This document shows, piece after piece, positions 1 through 10,044 of a stretch of DNA of 64,000 nt. Made by a program: the position numbers and the translations under genes. Positions within the stretch are counted from its first letter, which is position 1; the number at the start of each line of letters is the position of its first letter. A model generated the notes under the pieces. That model worked only from the letters and a program-made list of their open reading frames with translations. It was not told where the DNA came from and made no database searches. Origin of the DNA: Legionella busanensis (GTDB lineage Bacteria > Pseudomonadota > Gammaproteobacteria > Legionellales > Legionellaceae); NCBI RefSeq assembly GCF_900461525.1, contig NZ_UGOD01000001.1, positions 1,395,001 through 1,459,000 of the forward strand, given 5' to 3'.

Positions 1-1
1 A

Positions 2-2245
2 TTTATATTGTTATCGGAAGGTTTAGTAGCGACAGGTTTAGTTGTGGCTCTATGGAATATAAGTCATCATCCCACACTTATTTATTGGCTTTTATTTATG
101 TATTTATTTCCAGGAATAAGTCGAGCACTTTTACTTATAATTTATCAAAAAAATAAAGAGAAAAAATCTTATTATTTCTGGCTAAATCTATTTTGCCTAG
201 GCGTCTTTTTTTCAGCAATTGGCTGGGGCTCTGTTAGTATTTTTATTCTTCCGGACAGGGAAACTATTTATCAATTTATTGGAATAATGATTATATTTGG
301 AGTAACTGCAGCGGCAAATAACTTATATTCACCTATTTTTATCGTTTATACATTTTTTTTAATTTTGTCCTTTTTGCCATTAAGTATTTGGTTTTTCCTT
401 CAAGGGGATCTTTATTATTTACTAAGTTTGATGAGCTTACTTTACATAGGAGTTATGCTTAGTATCGCGTACAATAGTCACACTCTCCTTTTAGCTTTGT
501 TCTTTCAGAATGATAAAGTTAAGAAGAAATCGGAAGAACTTAAAAATTCCCTTGTAGCAACAAAAGCTATTTTAGAATCAACTAATGATGGAATACTTGT
601 TGTAAACTCAAATAAAAAATTAGAATACTATAATCAACGGTTTCTAGATATTTGGAAACTTAACCGCGAATTTGTTGACTCACACAGTGATGATGAAGCT
701 GTAGCTGAAGCCATTAAACAGCTTAAAGATCCCGAGGAGTTTCTTAATCGACTCAACTACTTTGCGACATATCCAAACTTAGATAGTTTTGATGAATTAA
801 GTTTTTTAGATGGTAAAATTTTTGAGCGCTATGGGAAACCTCTTATCTTAGAAGGTAAGATCCTTGGTCGAGTATGGACTTTTCATGAAGTAACCGACCG
901 TAGGAAAATGGAAGAGCAAATAATATTTCAAGCAATGCATGATACTTTGACCGGGTTACCAAACCGCTCACAGTTAACCAGAAAGTTGCATCAAGAGATA
1001 AAATATGCAAAAAGATTTAAGCTCAATTTGGCAATCTTATTTATAGATCTCGATAATTTTAAATCAATAAATGATAATTTAGGCCATGATGCAGGGGATA
1101 TATTGTTGCGTCAAGTCGCCAAAAGATTAGTACTTTGCTTACGAGAAACAGATACTGTTTTTCGCTTCGGTGGTGATGAATTTGTTGTTTTCTGTTTAAT
1201 CCAAAACCCAGAAGAAATAGTCGATTTAGTGCAAAAGATGCATGCTTGTCTGCTAAATCCAGTTAAAATTGGAATAAATAACGTTATTATTACAGTAAGC
1301 ATGGGGATAAGTATCTATCCTAAACATGGTAAAGATCCATCAAATCTTTTAAAAAATGCTGATATAGCAATGTATTGGGCCAAAAAACAGGGCCGAAATT
1401 CTTATGAAGTTTATAGAAAAGAATTACGAATAGGCTCTAAAAGACGTATGACACTTTTAAATCAATTACACTTCGCTATTGAAAGAAAGCAATTTTCTCT
1501 CGTTTATCAACCTATTATCGATTTAAGTAACGAGCAAATTTGCTCTCTTGAAGTGCTCTTGCGGTGGAATCATCCTAAAATGGGTAATATTTCTCCTAGA
1601 GAGTTTATTCCCTTAGCAGAAGAAAATGGATTAATTATACATATAGGGGAGTGGGTATTAAAAGAAGCCTGTAAGCAAGCTAAAATATGGCAAAAAGCAG
1701 GCCTTAAATCTGTGCAGGTAGCGGTAAATGTGTCAGGTATCCAAATAAGTAAACAAACGTTTTTCAGTACATTAGAGCATATCTTGGAAGAGGCAAATCT
1801 CGAACCAAAATATTTAACTATAGAATTAACTGAGAGTACCTTAATGTCTAATCAACAAACCATCTCAGCGACATTGAATCAACTAAGAAAAATAGGAGTA
1901 GAAATTTCAATAGACGACTTTGGTACAGGCTATTCGAGTTTTGCTTACCTTAAAGATTTCTCCATTGATAAAATAAAAATTGATAAATCGTTTATTCTTA
2001 ACTGTTCAGCTTCAAATTGTATATCAATAATTAAAGCCATTATTGCTATGGGAAAAAATTTAAATTTATCTACTGTTGCGGAAGGGGTGGAAACACGCGA
2101 GCAGTTAAATTTTTTAAAGAGCCAGGGTTGTGATGAGATACAAGGTTTCCTCTATAGTCCCCCAATTCCTGCATCAGAAGTCCCGGCAATAATGAATATA
2201 ACTTTAAGTAATATGATTGAAAAAAAAGGATTAATAGATAGTTAA
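2..2245 (+). CDS. GGDEF/EAL cyclic-di-GMP signalling protein, 5' end cut by window
   Basis: Membrane-anchored protein with both cyclic-di-GMP synthesis and degradation domains. The reading frame is open to the window edge; the first usable codon is a TTG at 8, so the true start is probably upstream. Residues are counted from that TTG. About six hydrophobic segments fill residues 1-170, then a PAS-like region (about 185-300). The diguanylate cyclase domain has an intact GGDEF at 388-392 preceded by an RETD inhibitory site at 379-382. The phosphodiesterase domain reads EVL at 515 instead of EAL, but keeps the catalytic glutamate, IELTES, DDFGTG, KIDKSF and AEGVET motifs, so it may be active. 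Nothing shows what signal it senses. Confidence 0.9.
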   Translation, partial: FILLSEGLVATGLVVALWNISHHPTLIYWLLFMYLFPGISRALLLIIYQKNKEKKSYYFWLNLFCLGVFFSAIGWGSVSIFILPDRETIYQFIGIMIIFGVTAAANNLYSPIFIVYTFFLILSFLPLSIWFFLQGDLYYLLSLMSLLYIGVMLSIAYNSHTLLLALFFQNDKVKKKSEELKNSLVATKAILESTNDGILVVNSNKKLEYYNQRFLDIWKLNREFVDSHSDDEAVAEAIKQLKDPEEFLNRLNYFATYPNLDSFDELSFLDGKIFERYGKPLILEGKILGRVWTFHEVTDRRKMEEQIIFQAMHDTLTGLPNRSQLTRKLHQEIKYAKRFKLNLAILFIDLDNFKSINDNLGHDAGDILLRQVAKRLVLCLRETDTVFRFGGDEFVVFCLIQNPEEIVDLVQKMHACLLNPVKIGINNVIITVSMGISIYPKHGKDPSNLLKNADIAMYWAKKQGRNSYEVYRKELRIGSKRRMTLLNQLHFAIERKQFSLVYQPIIDLSNEQICSLEVLLRWNHPKMGNISPREFIPLAEENGLIIHIGEWVLKEACKQAKIWQKAGLKSVQVAVNVSGIQISKQTFFSTLEHILEEANLEPKYLTIELTESTLMSNQQTISATLNQLRKIGVEISIDDFGTGYSSFAYLKDFSIDKIKIDKSFILNCSASNCISIIKAIIAMGKNLNLSTVAEGVETREQLNFLKSQGCDEIQGFLYSPPIPASEVPAIMNITLSNMIEKKGLIDS

Positions 2246-2707
2246 TGATTTTTAATTATTTAATGTAGAATTAATTATTTTTGAAGATAAACGTATCTCT
2301 AAAAATAGCTTTTTAGCTATTGATACTCTAAGGTGATTAAAGGCGCCTGAATCTCAATATAAAAACTGCTTCTTTATCTTCCGAAGTAGCTGAAACTAAA
2401 TATAAACATGGCAATAAGATTGACGAAATTAGTCATTATAAATTGAAGAGCTACGGGCTCTTGGTGCATTTAATCTATACCGCTTAATAAAAATCAATTA
2501 ATTTATTTTATTTATAAAACTTTTATCTTAGAGAAGATAGTGAGAATTATATAGCTTTAAATTAAGAGCAAGTTAGTTTATTGAGCTAAAATTCTTTAAA
2601 TCTATTGTGATCTTTTGCTATTATTTGCAACATTACTTTTTGAGTTAAGATATCAAATGATGGGATAAATTTAAAAAAGTAAAGTATATTTAGTAAGGTA
2701 ATTAGCA
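2246..2707. other. Intergenic spacer, no gene found
   Basis: AT-rich spacer between two genes on the same strand. It has a weak hairpin at 2304-2321 (AATAGCT / AGCTATT, TTTT loop) and another around 2445-2461, neither followed by a T run. No convincing open frame or RNA gene is visible. Confidence 0.5.
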
Positions 2708-3871
2708 ATGTCTAAAAATTTCAAAATTCTCGTCATTGGCGCTGGTATAGCTGGTCCTGCAATTTGCTATTGGTTAAAAAGATTTGGTTTTTCTCCTGTC
2801 TTGATTGAAAAATCTGCTTCTATTAGAAAAGGTGGTCAAGCACTGGATGTCCGAGGTATAGCGACCCATATCGCTAGAGAAATGGGTATTTATGATCAAA
2901 TATGTACTATGCGCACACGCATAGAATGCGGTCGCTTTGTAGATGCGACTGGCAAAGTGCTACATGAAGAACAGGGTGAGAAATTTGGATTTAGGCAAGA
3001 TGACGAAGTTGAAATTCTTCGTGGTGATTTAGTAGAAATCCTGATGAAAACAATCGCTGATATACCTTGTTACTTCAATCAATCTATTATTAGTCTGCAG
3101 CAGAATGCTAATAACATTACCGTCAATTTTAAGGATGGTAAGATTGAAAATTATGACATAGTGATCGCTGCCGATGGTATTCACTCTGCTACAAGGCGTA
3201 TGATTTTTAATAAAAACGAATATCATTTAATCCATCTTGGTTCATATCTCAGTACATTTACTATTCCAAATTATCTTAAGTTAAGTCATATGGATCTAGA
3301 ATGTGAGGCTAATCATAAATTACTATCAATCAATAGTGATAATAATCCTGAAGTAGCAAGAGTTGGTTTTATGTTCCGCTCTCAGCATATCTTGCGAGAT
3401 ATTCGTGATGAACATGAACAAAAGCAATTTCTTTGTGATACTTTTCAAGATTTTGGCTGGGAAACACAAAATATTTTAAAACGAATGTCAGAAAGCGATG
3501 ATTTTTATTTTGATGCTATTACACAAGTAAAAATGAATAGTTGGACCAAAGGTCGAGTAGCACTTGTCGGTGATGCAGGTTATTGTCCTTCTCCATTATC
3601 TGGTCAAGGTAATAATTTGGCATTCGTTGGGGCCTATATTCTAGCAGGAGAATTAAAAGCCGCTACTGGCAATTATAAGCAAGCTTTTACTCGTTATAAT
3701 GCGCTACTACGTTCTTTTGTTGAAGCTAATCAAGAATTTGGTGCTTGGGTGAGTAAGTCATTTCTTGTCGAGGATGAAGTTTCCAAGGAAATTGCAGAAG
3801 AACGCTCCAACCGAATCTTAGCTATGATAAAAACAGTTTCGAATGCAATTACCCTACCTCAATATGAATAA
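2708..3871 (+). CDS. FAD-dependent monooxygenase (PheA/TetX-like flavoprotein hydroxylase)
   Basis: A 387-residue single-component flavin monooxygenase. The N-terminal dinucleotide-binding motif GAGIAGPAICYWL (from residue 12) is followed by the expected acidic end of strand 2 (LIEK). RKGGQALDVRG is typical of the family, and the second FAD-binding motif GDAGYCPSPLSGQGNNLA lies near residue 289. Such enzymes use NAD(P)H and oxygen to hydroxylate aromatic or polyketide-like substrates, and some inactivate antibiotics (TetX). The substrate cannot be told from sequence. There are no pathway genes next to it and the gene appears to be a single unit. Confidence 0.85.
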   Translation: MSKNFKILVIGAGIAGPAICYWLKRFGFSPVLIEKSASIRKGGQALDVRGIATHIAREMGIYDQICTMRTRIECGRFVDATGKVLHEEQGEKFGFRQDDEVEILRGDLVEILMKTIADIPCYFNQSIISLQQNANNITVNFKDGKIENYDIVIAADGIHSATRRMIFNKNEYHLIHLGSYLSTFTIPNYLKLSHMDLECEANHKLLSINSDNNPEVARVGFMFRSQHILRDIRDEHEQKQFLCDTFQDFGWETQNILKRMSESDDFYFDAITQVKMNSWTKGRVALVGDAGYCPSPLSGQGNNLAFVGAYILAGELKAATGNYKQAFTRYNALLRSFVEANQEFGAWVSKSFLVEDEVSKEIAEERSNRILAMIKTVSNAITLPQYE

Positions 3872-3925
3872 TTACATGGTTGAAAGAGCAGTAATAATAA
3901 GTGTAGGGAGTTTAGCCTAAGTATA

Positions 3926-3968
3926 GATCCGCAGGATCGAAACCCGGTTATTACTTTACACCCGGGTT
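3926..3968. repeat. GC-rich hairpin repeat between convergent genes
   Basis: AACCCGG at 3941-3947 pairs with CCGGGTT at 3962-3968, and a smaller GATCC/GGATC hairpin sits just before at 3926-3938. It lies between convergent genes and is more GC-rich than its surroundings. It could be a degenerate interspersed repeat or a terminator, but no T run follows. Confidence 0.45.
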
Positions 3969-4000
3969 ACATTCCCACTATGTCTTTCAAATGCACAGCG

Positions 4001-5608
4001 TTATTTAAAACCTGATGTAATTGGAAAACGCCAATCACGACCAAACGCACGTGAGCTTATTTTAATACCCGGCGCTGCTTGACGACGTTTATATTCATTT
4101 CTTCTTATAAGACGAATGACTTTCTCAACCATTTCTATATCATATCCTTTGGCAATTAATGCTTGAGTGTCAAGATTATTCTCCATATAGGCTGTAATGA
4201 TTTTATCAAGCGTTGGATAATCAGGTAAGCTGTCCTGATCGGTTTGATTTGTGGCTAGCTCAGCTGAAGGGGCGCGGTTAATAACTCGCTCTGGTATTAC
4301 AGGTGATAACTGATTCCGATAACGGGCTAGGGCATAAACTTGAGTTTTTAAAACATCCTTTAATACTGCAAAACCACCAGCCATATCACCGTATAAGGTA
4401 GCATAGCCAACTGCTGTTTCGCTTTTATTACTGGTTGTTAGTACAAGATAGCCTTTTTTATTTGATAAAGCCATTAAAAATAGGCCGCGAATGCGTGCTT
4501 GAATATTTTCTTCGGTAATATCGGGGGAAAAGCCTACAAATACTGGCTCAAGTGTTGTTAAAATACTTTTAAATACGGGTTCAATGGTTAAAAGCTCACT
4601 TTTAATTGCTAACGCATTAATTTGTTGTTTAGCATCAACAATACTCATTTCTGCTGTATAGCGAGAAGGCATCATAATAGCTTGCACCCGATCAGGCCCT
4701 AAAGCATCAACAGCAATCGCTAGAGTTAAGGCGGAGTCAATACCGCCTGAAAGCCCTAAAATTACACTAGAAAAGTTATTTTTTTCAATATAATCTCTAG
4801 TGCCGCAAATCAGTGCATTATAAATTAATGCATTTAATTCAAGCAAAGGTGTTATCTTTCCGTTTAACTTATTTCCATGCAGTGTAACTGTTGAAAATTG
4901 TTCTTGAAATGCTGCTGCGCGAGCGCTAATTTTTCCTGTCTTATCTATCGCAAATGATTGACCATCAAAAACCAATTCATCCTGACCACCAACTGCATTA
5001 ACATAAATAAATGATATGCCTTTTTGAGTATGTTCACGAACTAAGTTTTCTCGTAGTAGATATTTATTATATTCAAAGGGCGATGCATTTAAACAAACAA
5101 TCGTATCAGCACCGGCGGCTATTAAGTCATTTACAGGTTGCTTAAGCCAGATATCTTCACAGATGCAAACACCTACTTGATAACCTTTAATAGATAAAAT
5201 ACACGGGTTATGCTGGCCAGAGATAAAATAACGAAGTTCGTCAAATACCCCATAATTAGGTAATGCTTGCTTATGATAGGTAGTAATTTTGACACCATTG
5301 CAATAGATACTGGCTGAATTAAAACACCTATCGTCTTGTTTGGTGGGATGGCCAATAATGACGTAGCAGTCTCCTACCACACTTGCGACTTTTTCCAAGG
5401 CTTGTGCAATTTGATCATGGAACTCAGGTCTTAAAAGTAAATCTTCAGCTGGATAGCCCGAAATAACAAGCTCAGGGAAAACAATGATGTCATGCTCATT
5501 TTGATAACGAATAATAGTGTCAATAACTCTACCGGCATTAGCATCAATTGCAGCAACAGTGGTATTAATTTGTGCCATTAATACTTTTAATTCTTGATTC
5601 ATAGTCAT
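4001..5608 (-). CDS. nadE: Glutamine-dependent NAD+ synthetase
   Basis: Last step of NAD biosynthesis: amidates deamido-NAD using ATP and ammonia released from glutamine. The protein has 535 residues, the two-domain length. Residues 1-250 form a nitrilase-like glutaminase with the triad E46 (FPELVISGY), K113 (YHKQALPNYG) and C150 (CICEDIW). The synthetase domain starts near 265 with the PP-loop SGGIDS at 287-292 and TTSNKSE further on. Convergent with the monooxygenase gene. Start is MTMNQ; the second Met, two codons in, is equally possible since neither has a clear ribosome-binding site. Confidence 0.95.
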   Translation of the reverse strand: MTMNQELKVLMAQINTTVAAIDANAGRVIDTIIRYQNEHDIIVFPELVISGYPAEDLLLRPEFHDQIAQALEKVASVVGDCYVIIGHPTKQDDRCFNSASIYCNGVKITTYHKQALPNYGVFDELRYFISGQHNPCILSIKGYQVGVCICEDIWLKQPVNDLIAAGADTIVCLNASPFEYNKYLLRENLVREHTQKGISFIYVNAVGGQDELVFDGQSFAIDKTGKISARAAAFQEQFSTVTLHGNKLNGKITPLLELNALIYNALICGTRDYIEKNNFSSVILGLSGGIDSALTLAIAVDALGPDRVQAIMMPSRYTAEMSIVDAKQQINALAIKSELLTIEPVFKSILTTLEPVFVGFSPDITEENIQARIRGLFLMALSNKKGYLVLTTSNKSETAVGYATLYGDMAGGFAVLKDVLKTQVYALARYRNQLSPVIPERVINRAPSAELATNQTDQDSLPDYPTLDKIITAYMENNLDTQALIAKGYDIEMVEKVIRLIRRNEYKRRQAAPGIKISSRAFGRDWRFPITSGFK

Positions 5609-5971
5609 AAAAAGCTAGGATAACCTAATATATTAAATCTTATTTTGAACAATATAACTTGTTTTAAACTTGCGCAAGTAAAACATTCTATATTTTCAAA
5701 TGAAGATAATATTCTTTTACCTTAAATTAATAAGTAAAAGCCAATAGTCGGCAAGATTAAATAGGAAGTACTACACTTAACCAGTAGATAGCCAACAAAT
5801 TAACTTTGGTTGTCAAGAAAAATACTTACTGCTATTTTAAAAACGCTTATATCGAAAAATTTAAATAAGCTTGGATAAATAAATCTAATTATTTCTAAAT
5901 AGGTTCTATTTAATTTTAAAATTCTTACTATTTTATTATAATGATCTGTTTACCTTTATGTGACGTAAATT
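5609..5971. other. Divergent promoter region, no gene found
   Basis: AT-rich 363-bp spacer between divergently transcribed nadE and the SNF2 helicase gene. It should hold both promoters, but no hexamer pair stands out enough to be placed. No RNA gene or repeat was recognised. Confidence 0.5.
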
Positions 5972-8900
5972 ATGTTGAAAGAAGCATTATCACGGATGGC
6001 CGATATTTTCTCATCTTCCGTATTAATGCAGGGTTTGGAATACGAAAAGAAAGGATTTGTACTTAATATTCGTTTAAGTGAGGGTTTGCTTAAAGCGCGA
6101 GTTAAAGATACATCATCGCATATTTATAATGTTTATATTGATTTGAGAGCATGGCCAAAACAACCTGCTTGCTGTAATTGCCCAGCTAAAAAGAATTGCC
6201 AACACGCAGCAGCTAGTCTTTTTGCTTTAAAAGTAAAAGAAAATATTGATATTCAAAATAATAATTTTCCTGCCGGTACAGGCTCTTTAGAAAGGAAACT
6301 TACGCCTACTTTGCAAAAAGATAATACATATGAAATTGTTTACCTGTTTGACTTAACTTCTAATGACAAGATTAGAGTTAATTTAGCTTTATCTCAATGG
6401 CTAAAGCGACCTAATTTAAATAAAAAAACTATTTTTCATTCACTTGCGCCAGCTCGCAAACAATACTTTACACTAATTGATGATGAAATAATCACCACGT
6501 TAGCTTTAAGAAATAATATTCAAGGTTGGTTTGATCGCTTAATTGTTCATACTAGCTTTTTATTAGAAAAAATCTTATTAACTCAAAGAGCTTATTTGTT
6601 AGAGCAAACTAATAGCTTGCTTATTTTTAATAAAGATTCTGTGCAAATGCATTGGCATTTAAATGTTGATGGGACACAACAATTAATTATGGGAAAAAAA
6701 GAAGATGCTTTAAAACCTCTCTTTTTAGATAAGCTTTGGTACTATGATAAGTCCGATCAAACTTTTGGTATAGTCGAACAAGATAATCAAATTGAGCATT
6801 TAAAATGGCTTTTTAATTTACCGCTTATTAAGTTAAGTGAGGCGCCTTCTTTTGCTACAAAAATAGCTGAAATGAATGAAAAATTACCTAGGCCCACTAT
6901 TTATGAAAATAGAATAGTTAAAAATTTAAAACCTAAACCAATTATTATTTTAGATGCTCAGGAAGTAATATCTAATACTTTAAGTGTACTTAATGAATAT
7001 GAGTTAAAAGATTACCGTGTAACATGTCAGCTTGTTTATGATTACGCCGGTATACAAATTACCGGACAGGAAGATTTTCTTAGCTTATTTTACGAAACTG
7101 ATTCTCTTTTAATGGAAGTAAAAAGAGACTTAAATTTAGAGCAGCAAACATTAGCCGATTTTCAAATAATCTTAGATCGTTATTTAAGTTTTAAAACATT
7201 GACTATAAGCGAAGAATTTAAAAATTTACGCCTATTTAAAAATAATATTTATGCCTCTGATTTGCCAAAATTATATAATGAAATGGTATCTTTATTTAAA
7301 AGTAAAGGTTGGTTAGTGCATTATAATCAAATCATTTTTGCAGAAGCGATGAATATTGATTCGCTAGAATGGTTTTCTAAAGTTGATGAACAGCAACATC
7401 ATTTCTTTTCTTACAATTTAGGTATTTTAATTGAAGGTAAGCCGGTGAGTATTATTCCTCTTGTTGCTAAGTTGTTACCTAAGCTAAAAAATATTGATTT
7501 AGATGAACTTGAGGATGATAAAAAAATCTTCTTATCTTTATCTAATAAAAATTACCTTCAGGTTCCTTTAGGCCGCCTTAAACCTCTTTTGCGCTTTTTA
7601 TTGCAATACCATAGTGCTATCACAACTGATAAAGATGAACTAAAAATAACACGCTATCAGCTTATGTTAATGTATGAAGCAGAACAAGCAATGTCTGCAG
7701 TATCATTACGTTGGCAAAATGATAATGAGGTTTATCAGCAACTAAAAAAACTTATCCAAAATGATTTTTTAGAGACAATGACTGTACCTAGTAACTTGAA
7801 AGCAACGCTTAGAGATTACCAATTCCATGGTTTATCTTGGCTGCAATCACTACGTAGGGGCAAGTTTGGTGGTATTTTAGCCGACGATATGGGGCTAGGA
7901 AAAACTATTCAAACCCTGGCGCATTTACAACTTGAAAAAGAACAGGGCCGTATGACCCAACCTTCACTAATTATTGCACCAACGAGTGTGATTACAAACT
8001 GGAGCGAGGAAGCTAAACGTTTCACGCCTGGATTAAAGGTGTTAATTTTTCATGGAAGTAATAGACAGCAAAATTTTGCTGATTATGATCTTATTATTTC
8101 AACTTATAGCCTAATTCAACGTGATAAAGATAAGTTTGTTAAAGAAAATTTTTATTATTTTATTCTTGATGAAGCACAGTTTATTAAAAATAATCGTGCA
8201 AAAGTGACACAAATTATTTTACAGATTCAAGCTTCTTATCGGTTATGTTTATCAGGTACGCCCCTTGAAAATCATTTAGGTGAACTTTGGTCACTTTTTC
8301 ATTTTTTGATGCCTGGCTTACTCGGGGATATAAAACAATTTCGTAAATTTTTTAAGTGGCCCATTGAAAAGCAATCCGATCAACAACGTGCTGAGCTATT
8401 GATGAAGCGTATTCGTCCCTTCATGCTGCGTAGAACAAAAAATCAAGTTGCACAAGAGCTGCCTGAAAAAATTGAAACAACCCATAAAGTTGAATTATTT
8501 GGTGAGCAAAGAGATCTTTATGAAGCTATTCGCATAAGTATGCAACAACGAGTTCGCTCAGCTATTGCACAATTGGGACTAAAAAGAAGCCATATTGTTG
8601 TGTTAGATGCCTTACTTAAGTTACGTCAAGTTTGTTGTGATCCAAGGCTACTTTCAGTACCCGGAGCAGAAATTGCTTATCATAGTTCAGCAAAATTAGA
8701 AGCGCTTATGACTTTAGTAGATAATTTAGTGGCTGAAAACAGACGTATTTTAATATTTTCTCAATTTACATCTATGTTAAAGCTTATTGAAGAAAAGTTA
8801 ATTAATTGTTCCTATGATTATCTTAAACTGACTGGGCAAACAAAGAACCGCTTGCATTTAGTTAATAAATTTCAGGAGGGTAATACGCCTATCTTTTTAA

Positions 8901-9199
8901 TTAGTCTTAAAGCAGGTGGAACGGGTTTAAATTTGACTCAAGCTGATACCGTTATTCATTATGATCCCTGGTGGAATCCATCAGTAGAAAATCAGGCAAC
9001 TGATAGAAGTCATCGAATCGGGCAAAGAAATACTGTTTTTGTTTATAAGTTAATTACTTTAGGTACAGTAGAAGAAGTCATAGTAACTATTCAAAATAAG
9101 AAGAAACAACTTTTTGAAGGCATTTTAACAGAAAATCTTAATGGATTAAGTGCATTAACTGAAGAAGATATTGATCAATTTTTTGCCCCTTTTGATTAA
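5972..9199 (+). CDS. SWIM-domain SNF2/Swi2-type DEAD-like helicase
   Basis: A 1075-residue ATP-dependent DNA translocase of the bacterial SNF2 family. A SWIM zinc finger lies at the N-terminus: C68-x-C70-x5-C76-x-H78. A long variable middle follows. The helicase core begins near 630, with GILADDMGLGKT as Walker A around 637-647, LDEAQFIKN as motif II near 732, LSGTPLENH as motif III, and DRSHRIGQ as motif VI near 1012. This resembles the RapA/HepA-like helicases found widely in bacteria, whose cellular role is generally unclear; transcription or repair roles are likely. It stands alone with no partner gene. Confidence 0.9.
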   Translation: MLKEALSRMADIFSSSVLMQGLEYEKKGFVLNIRLSEGLLKARVKDTSSHIYNVYIDLRAWPKQPACCNCPAKKNCQHAAASLFALKVKENIDIQNNNFPAGTGSLERKLTPTLQKDNTYEIVYLFDLTSNDKIRVNLALSQWLKRPNLNKKTIFHSLAPARKQYFTLIDDEIITTLALRNNIQGWFDRLIVHTSFLLEKILLTQRAYLLEQTNSLLIFNKDSVQMHWHLNVDGTQQLIMGKKEDALKPLFLDKLWYYDKSDQTFGIVEQDNQIEHLKWLFNLPLIKLSEAPSFATKIAEMNEKLPRPTIYENRIVKNLKPKPIIILDAQEVISNTLSVLNEYELKDYRVTCQLVYDYAGIQITGQEDFLSLFYETDSLLMEVKRDLNLEQQTLADFQIILDRYLSFKTLTISEEFKNLRLFKNNIYASDLPKLYNEMVSLFKSKGWLVHYNQIIFAEAMNIDSLEWFSKVDEQQHHFFSYNLGILIEGKPVSIIPLVAKLLPKLKNIDLDELEDDKKIFLSLSNKNYLQVPLGRLKPLLRFLLQYHSAITTDKDELKITRYQLMLMYEAEQAMSAVSLRWQNDNEVYQQLKKLIQNDFLETMTVPSNLKATLRDYQFHGLSWLQSLRRGKFGGILADDMGLGKTIQTLAHLQLEKEQGRMTQPSLIIAPTSVITNWSEEAKRFTPGLKVLIFHGSNRQQNFADYDLIISTYSLIQRDKDKFVKENFYYFILDEAQFIKNNRAKVTQIILQIQASYRLCLSGTPLENHLGELWSLFHFLMPGLLGDIKQFRKFFKWPIEKQSDQQRAELLMKRIRPFMLRRTKNQVAQELPEKIETTHKVELFGEQRDLYEAIRISMQQRVRSAIAQLGLKRSHIVVLDALLKLRQVCCDPRLLSVPGAEIAYHSSAKLEALMTLVDNLVAENRRILIFSQFTSMLKLIEEKLINCSYDYLKLTGQTKNRLHLVNKFQEGNTPIFLISLKAGGTGLNLTQADTVIHYDPWWNPSVENQATDRSHRIGQRNTVFVYKLITLGTVEEVIVTIQNKKKQLFEGILTENLNGLSALTEEDIDQFFAPFD

Positions 9200-9314
9200 A
9201 TTTAATTCCTTTTAAAATGTAATAATCATTAAATGAATTTTGATTCATTTTAAATTTGCAAAGAGACAATTACTAGCTTATCCTTTTTAAGGAAACCTAT
9301 TACGGAGAATGAAA

Positions 9315-9746
9315 ATGAGCCAATGGAAATCGTTTGTTGCGGTTATATTAATGGCATTAGTTATGCCGCTTGCAATTGCTGCTCCATCCCCAGCTGGAAC
9401 ATGGACAACAATTGATGATAAAACTGGGCAGAAAAGAGCCATTGTTAGGTTATCAACTTCAGGTGGTACTTTAAACGGATCTATTGTTAAGGTTTTCTCA
9501 CAACCTGGTGATACTGGTGTATGCAAGAACTGCCCAGGTGGCTTTAGAAATAAACCTATTGTGGGCTTGACTTTCTTGTGGGGCTTAAAAGATAAAGGTA
9601 ACGGTGTTTGGGATGGTGGCCAGATTTTAGATCCTAAAACAGGAAAAGTATATCGTGCTAAAATTACTGTTCAAGGTAATAGACTATATGTACGTGGTTA
9701 TGTAGGTCTTTCTGCATTGGGTCGTACGCAAGTTTGGGTTAGATGA
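9315..9746 (+). CDS. DUF2147 family exported protein
   Basis: Small exported protein with a cleavable signal peptide (MSQWKSF then a hydrophobic stretch ending VMPLAIAA) and a DUF2147 domain: PAGTWTTIDDKTG near the start and a GGQILDPKTGKVYRAKI core. DUF2147 proteins are periplasmic or outer-membrane associated small beta-rich proteins of unknown function. I place the start at the ATG at 9315 rather than the ATG two codons earlier, because GGAG at 9304-9307 is 7 bases from the former and only 1 base from the latter. A strong terminator follows. Confidence 0.85.
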   Translation: MSQWKSFVAVILMALVMPLAIAAPSPAGTWTTIDDKTGQKRAIVRLSTSGGTLNGSIVKVFSQPGDTGVCKNCPGGFRNKPIVGLTFLWGLKDKGNGVWDGGQILDPKTGKVYRAKITVQGNRLYVRGYVGLSALGRTQVWVR

Positions 9747-9767
9747 AACTAGTTATTTAAATAATTT

Positions 9768-9800
9768 AAAAAAAGACACACAAAGAGTGTGTCTTTTTTC
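9768..9800 (+). terminator. Rho-independent terminator of the DUF2147 gene
   Basis: GACACAC at 9775-9781 pairs with GTGTGTC at 9787-9793, with an AAAGA loop. An A run precedes the stem and a run of six T follows it, so it could act on both strands. Confidence 0.85.
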
Positions 9801-10044
9801 TTTTCAGCATTACAATAGTCGTACCGTGTGTTTCTTCTTATGCTTAGGCAAAGCGTAATTATTGAAGCAATGTAGGATACAAAGTATAGATGACTAAAAT
9901 CGAAAGCACTTGCCACGTGCTATAAGTTTTATTAAATGGCTTTCATATTTTATTTAATAGATAGTTTGAAGTTTTTTAGCGCAAAGTTCATTTAATACTT
10001 AAATAAAGTGGTTTAGATTAACTTATCAATTACATTAGAACATT

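Noticed and set aside
8-2245. TTG at 8 as the true start of the GGDEF/EAL gene
   Set aside because: The frame is open to the window edge, so a start upstream is at least as likely.
9287-9526. A 79-codon frame opposite the DUF2147 gene
   Set aside because: It is antisense to a gene with a clear signal peptide and domain.
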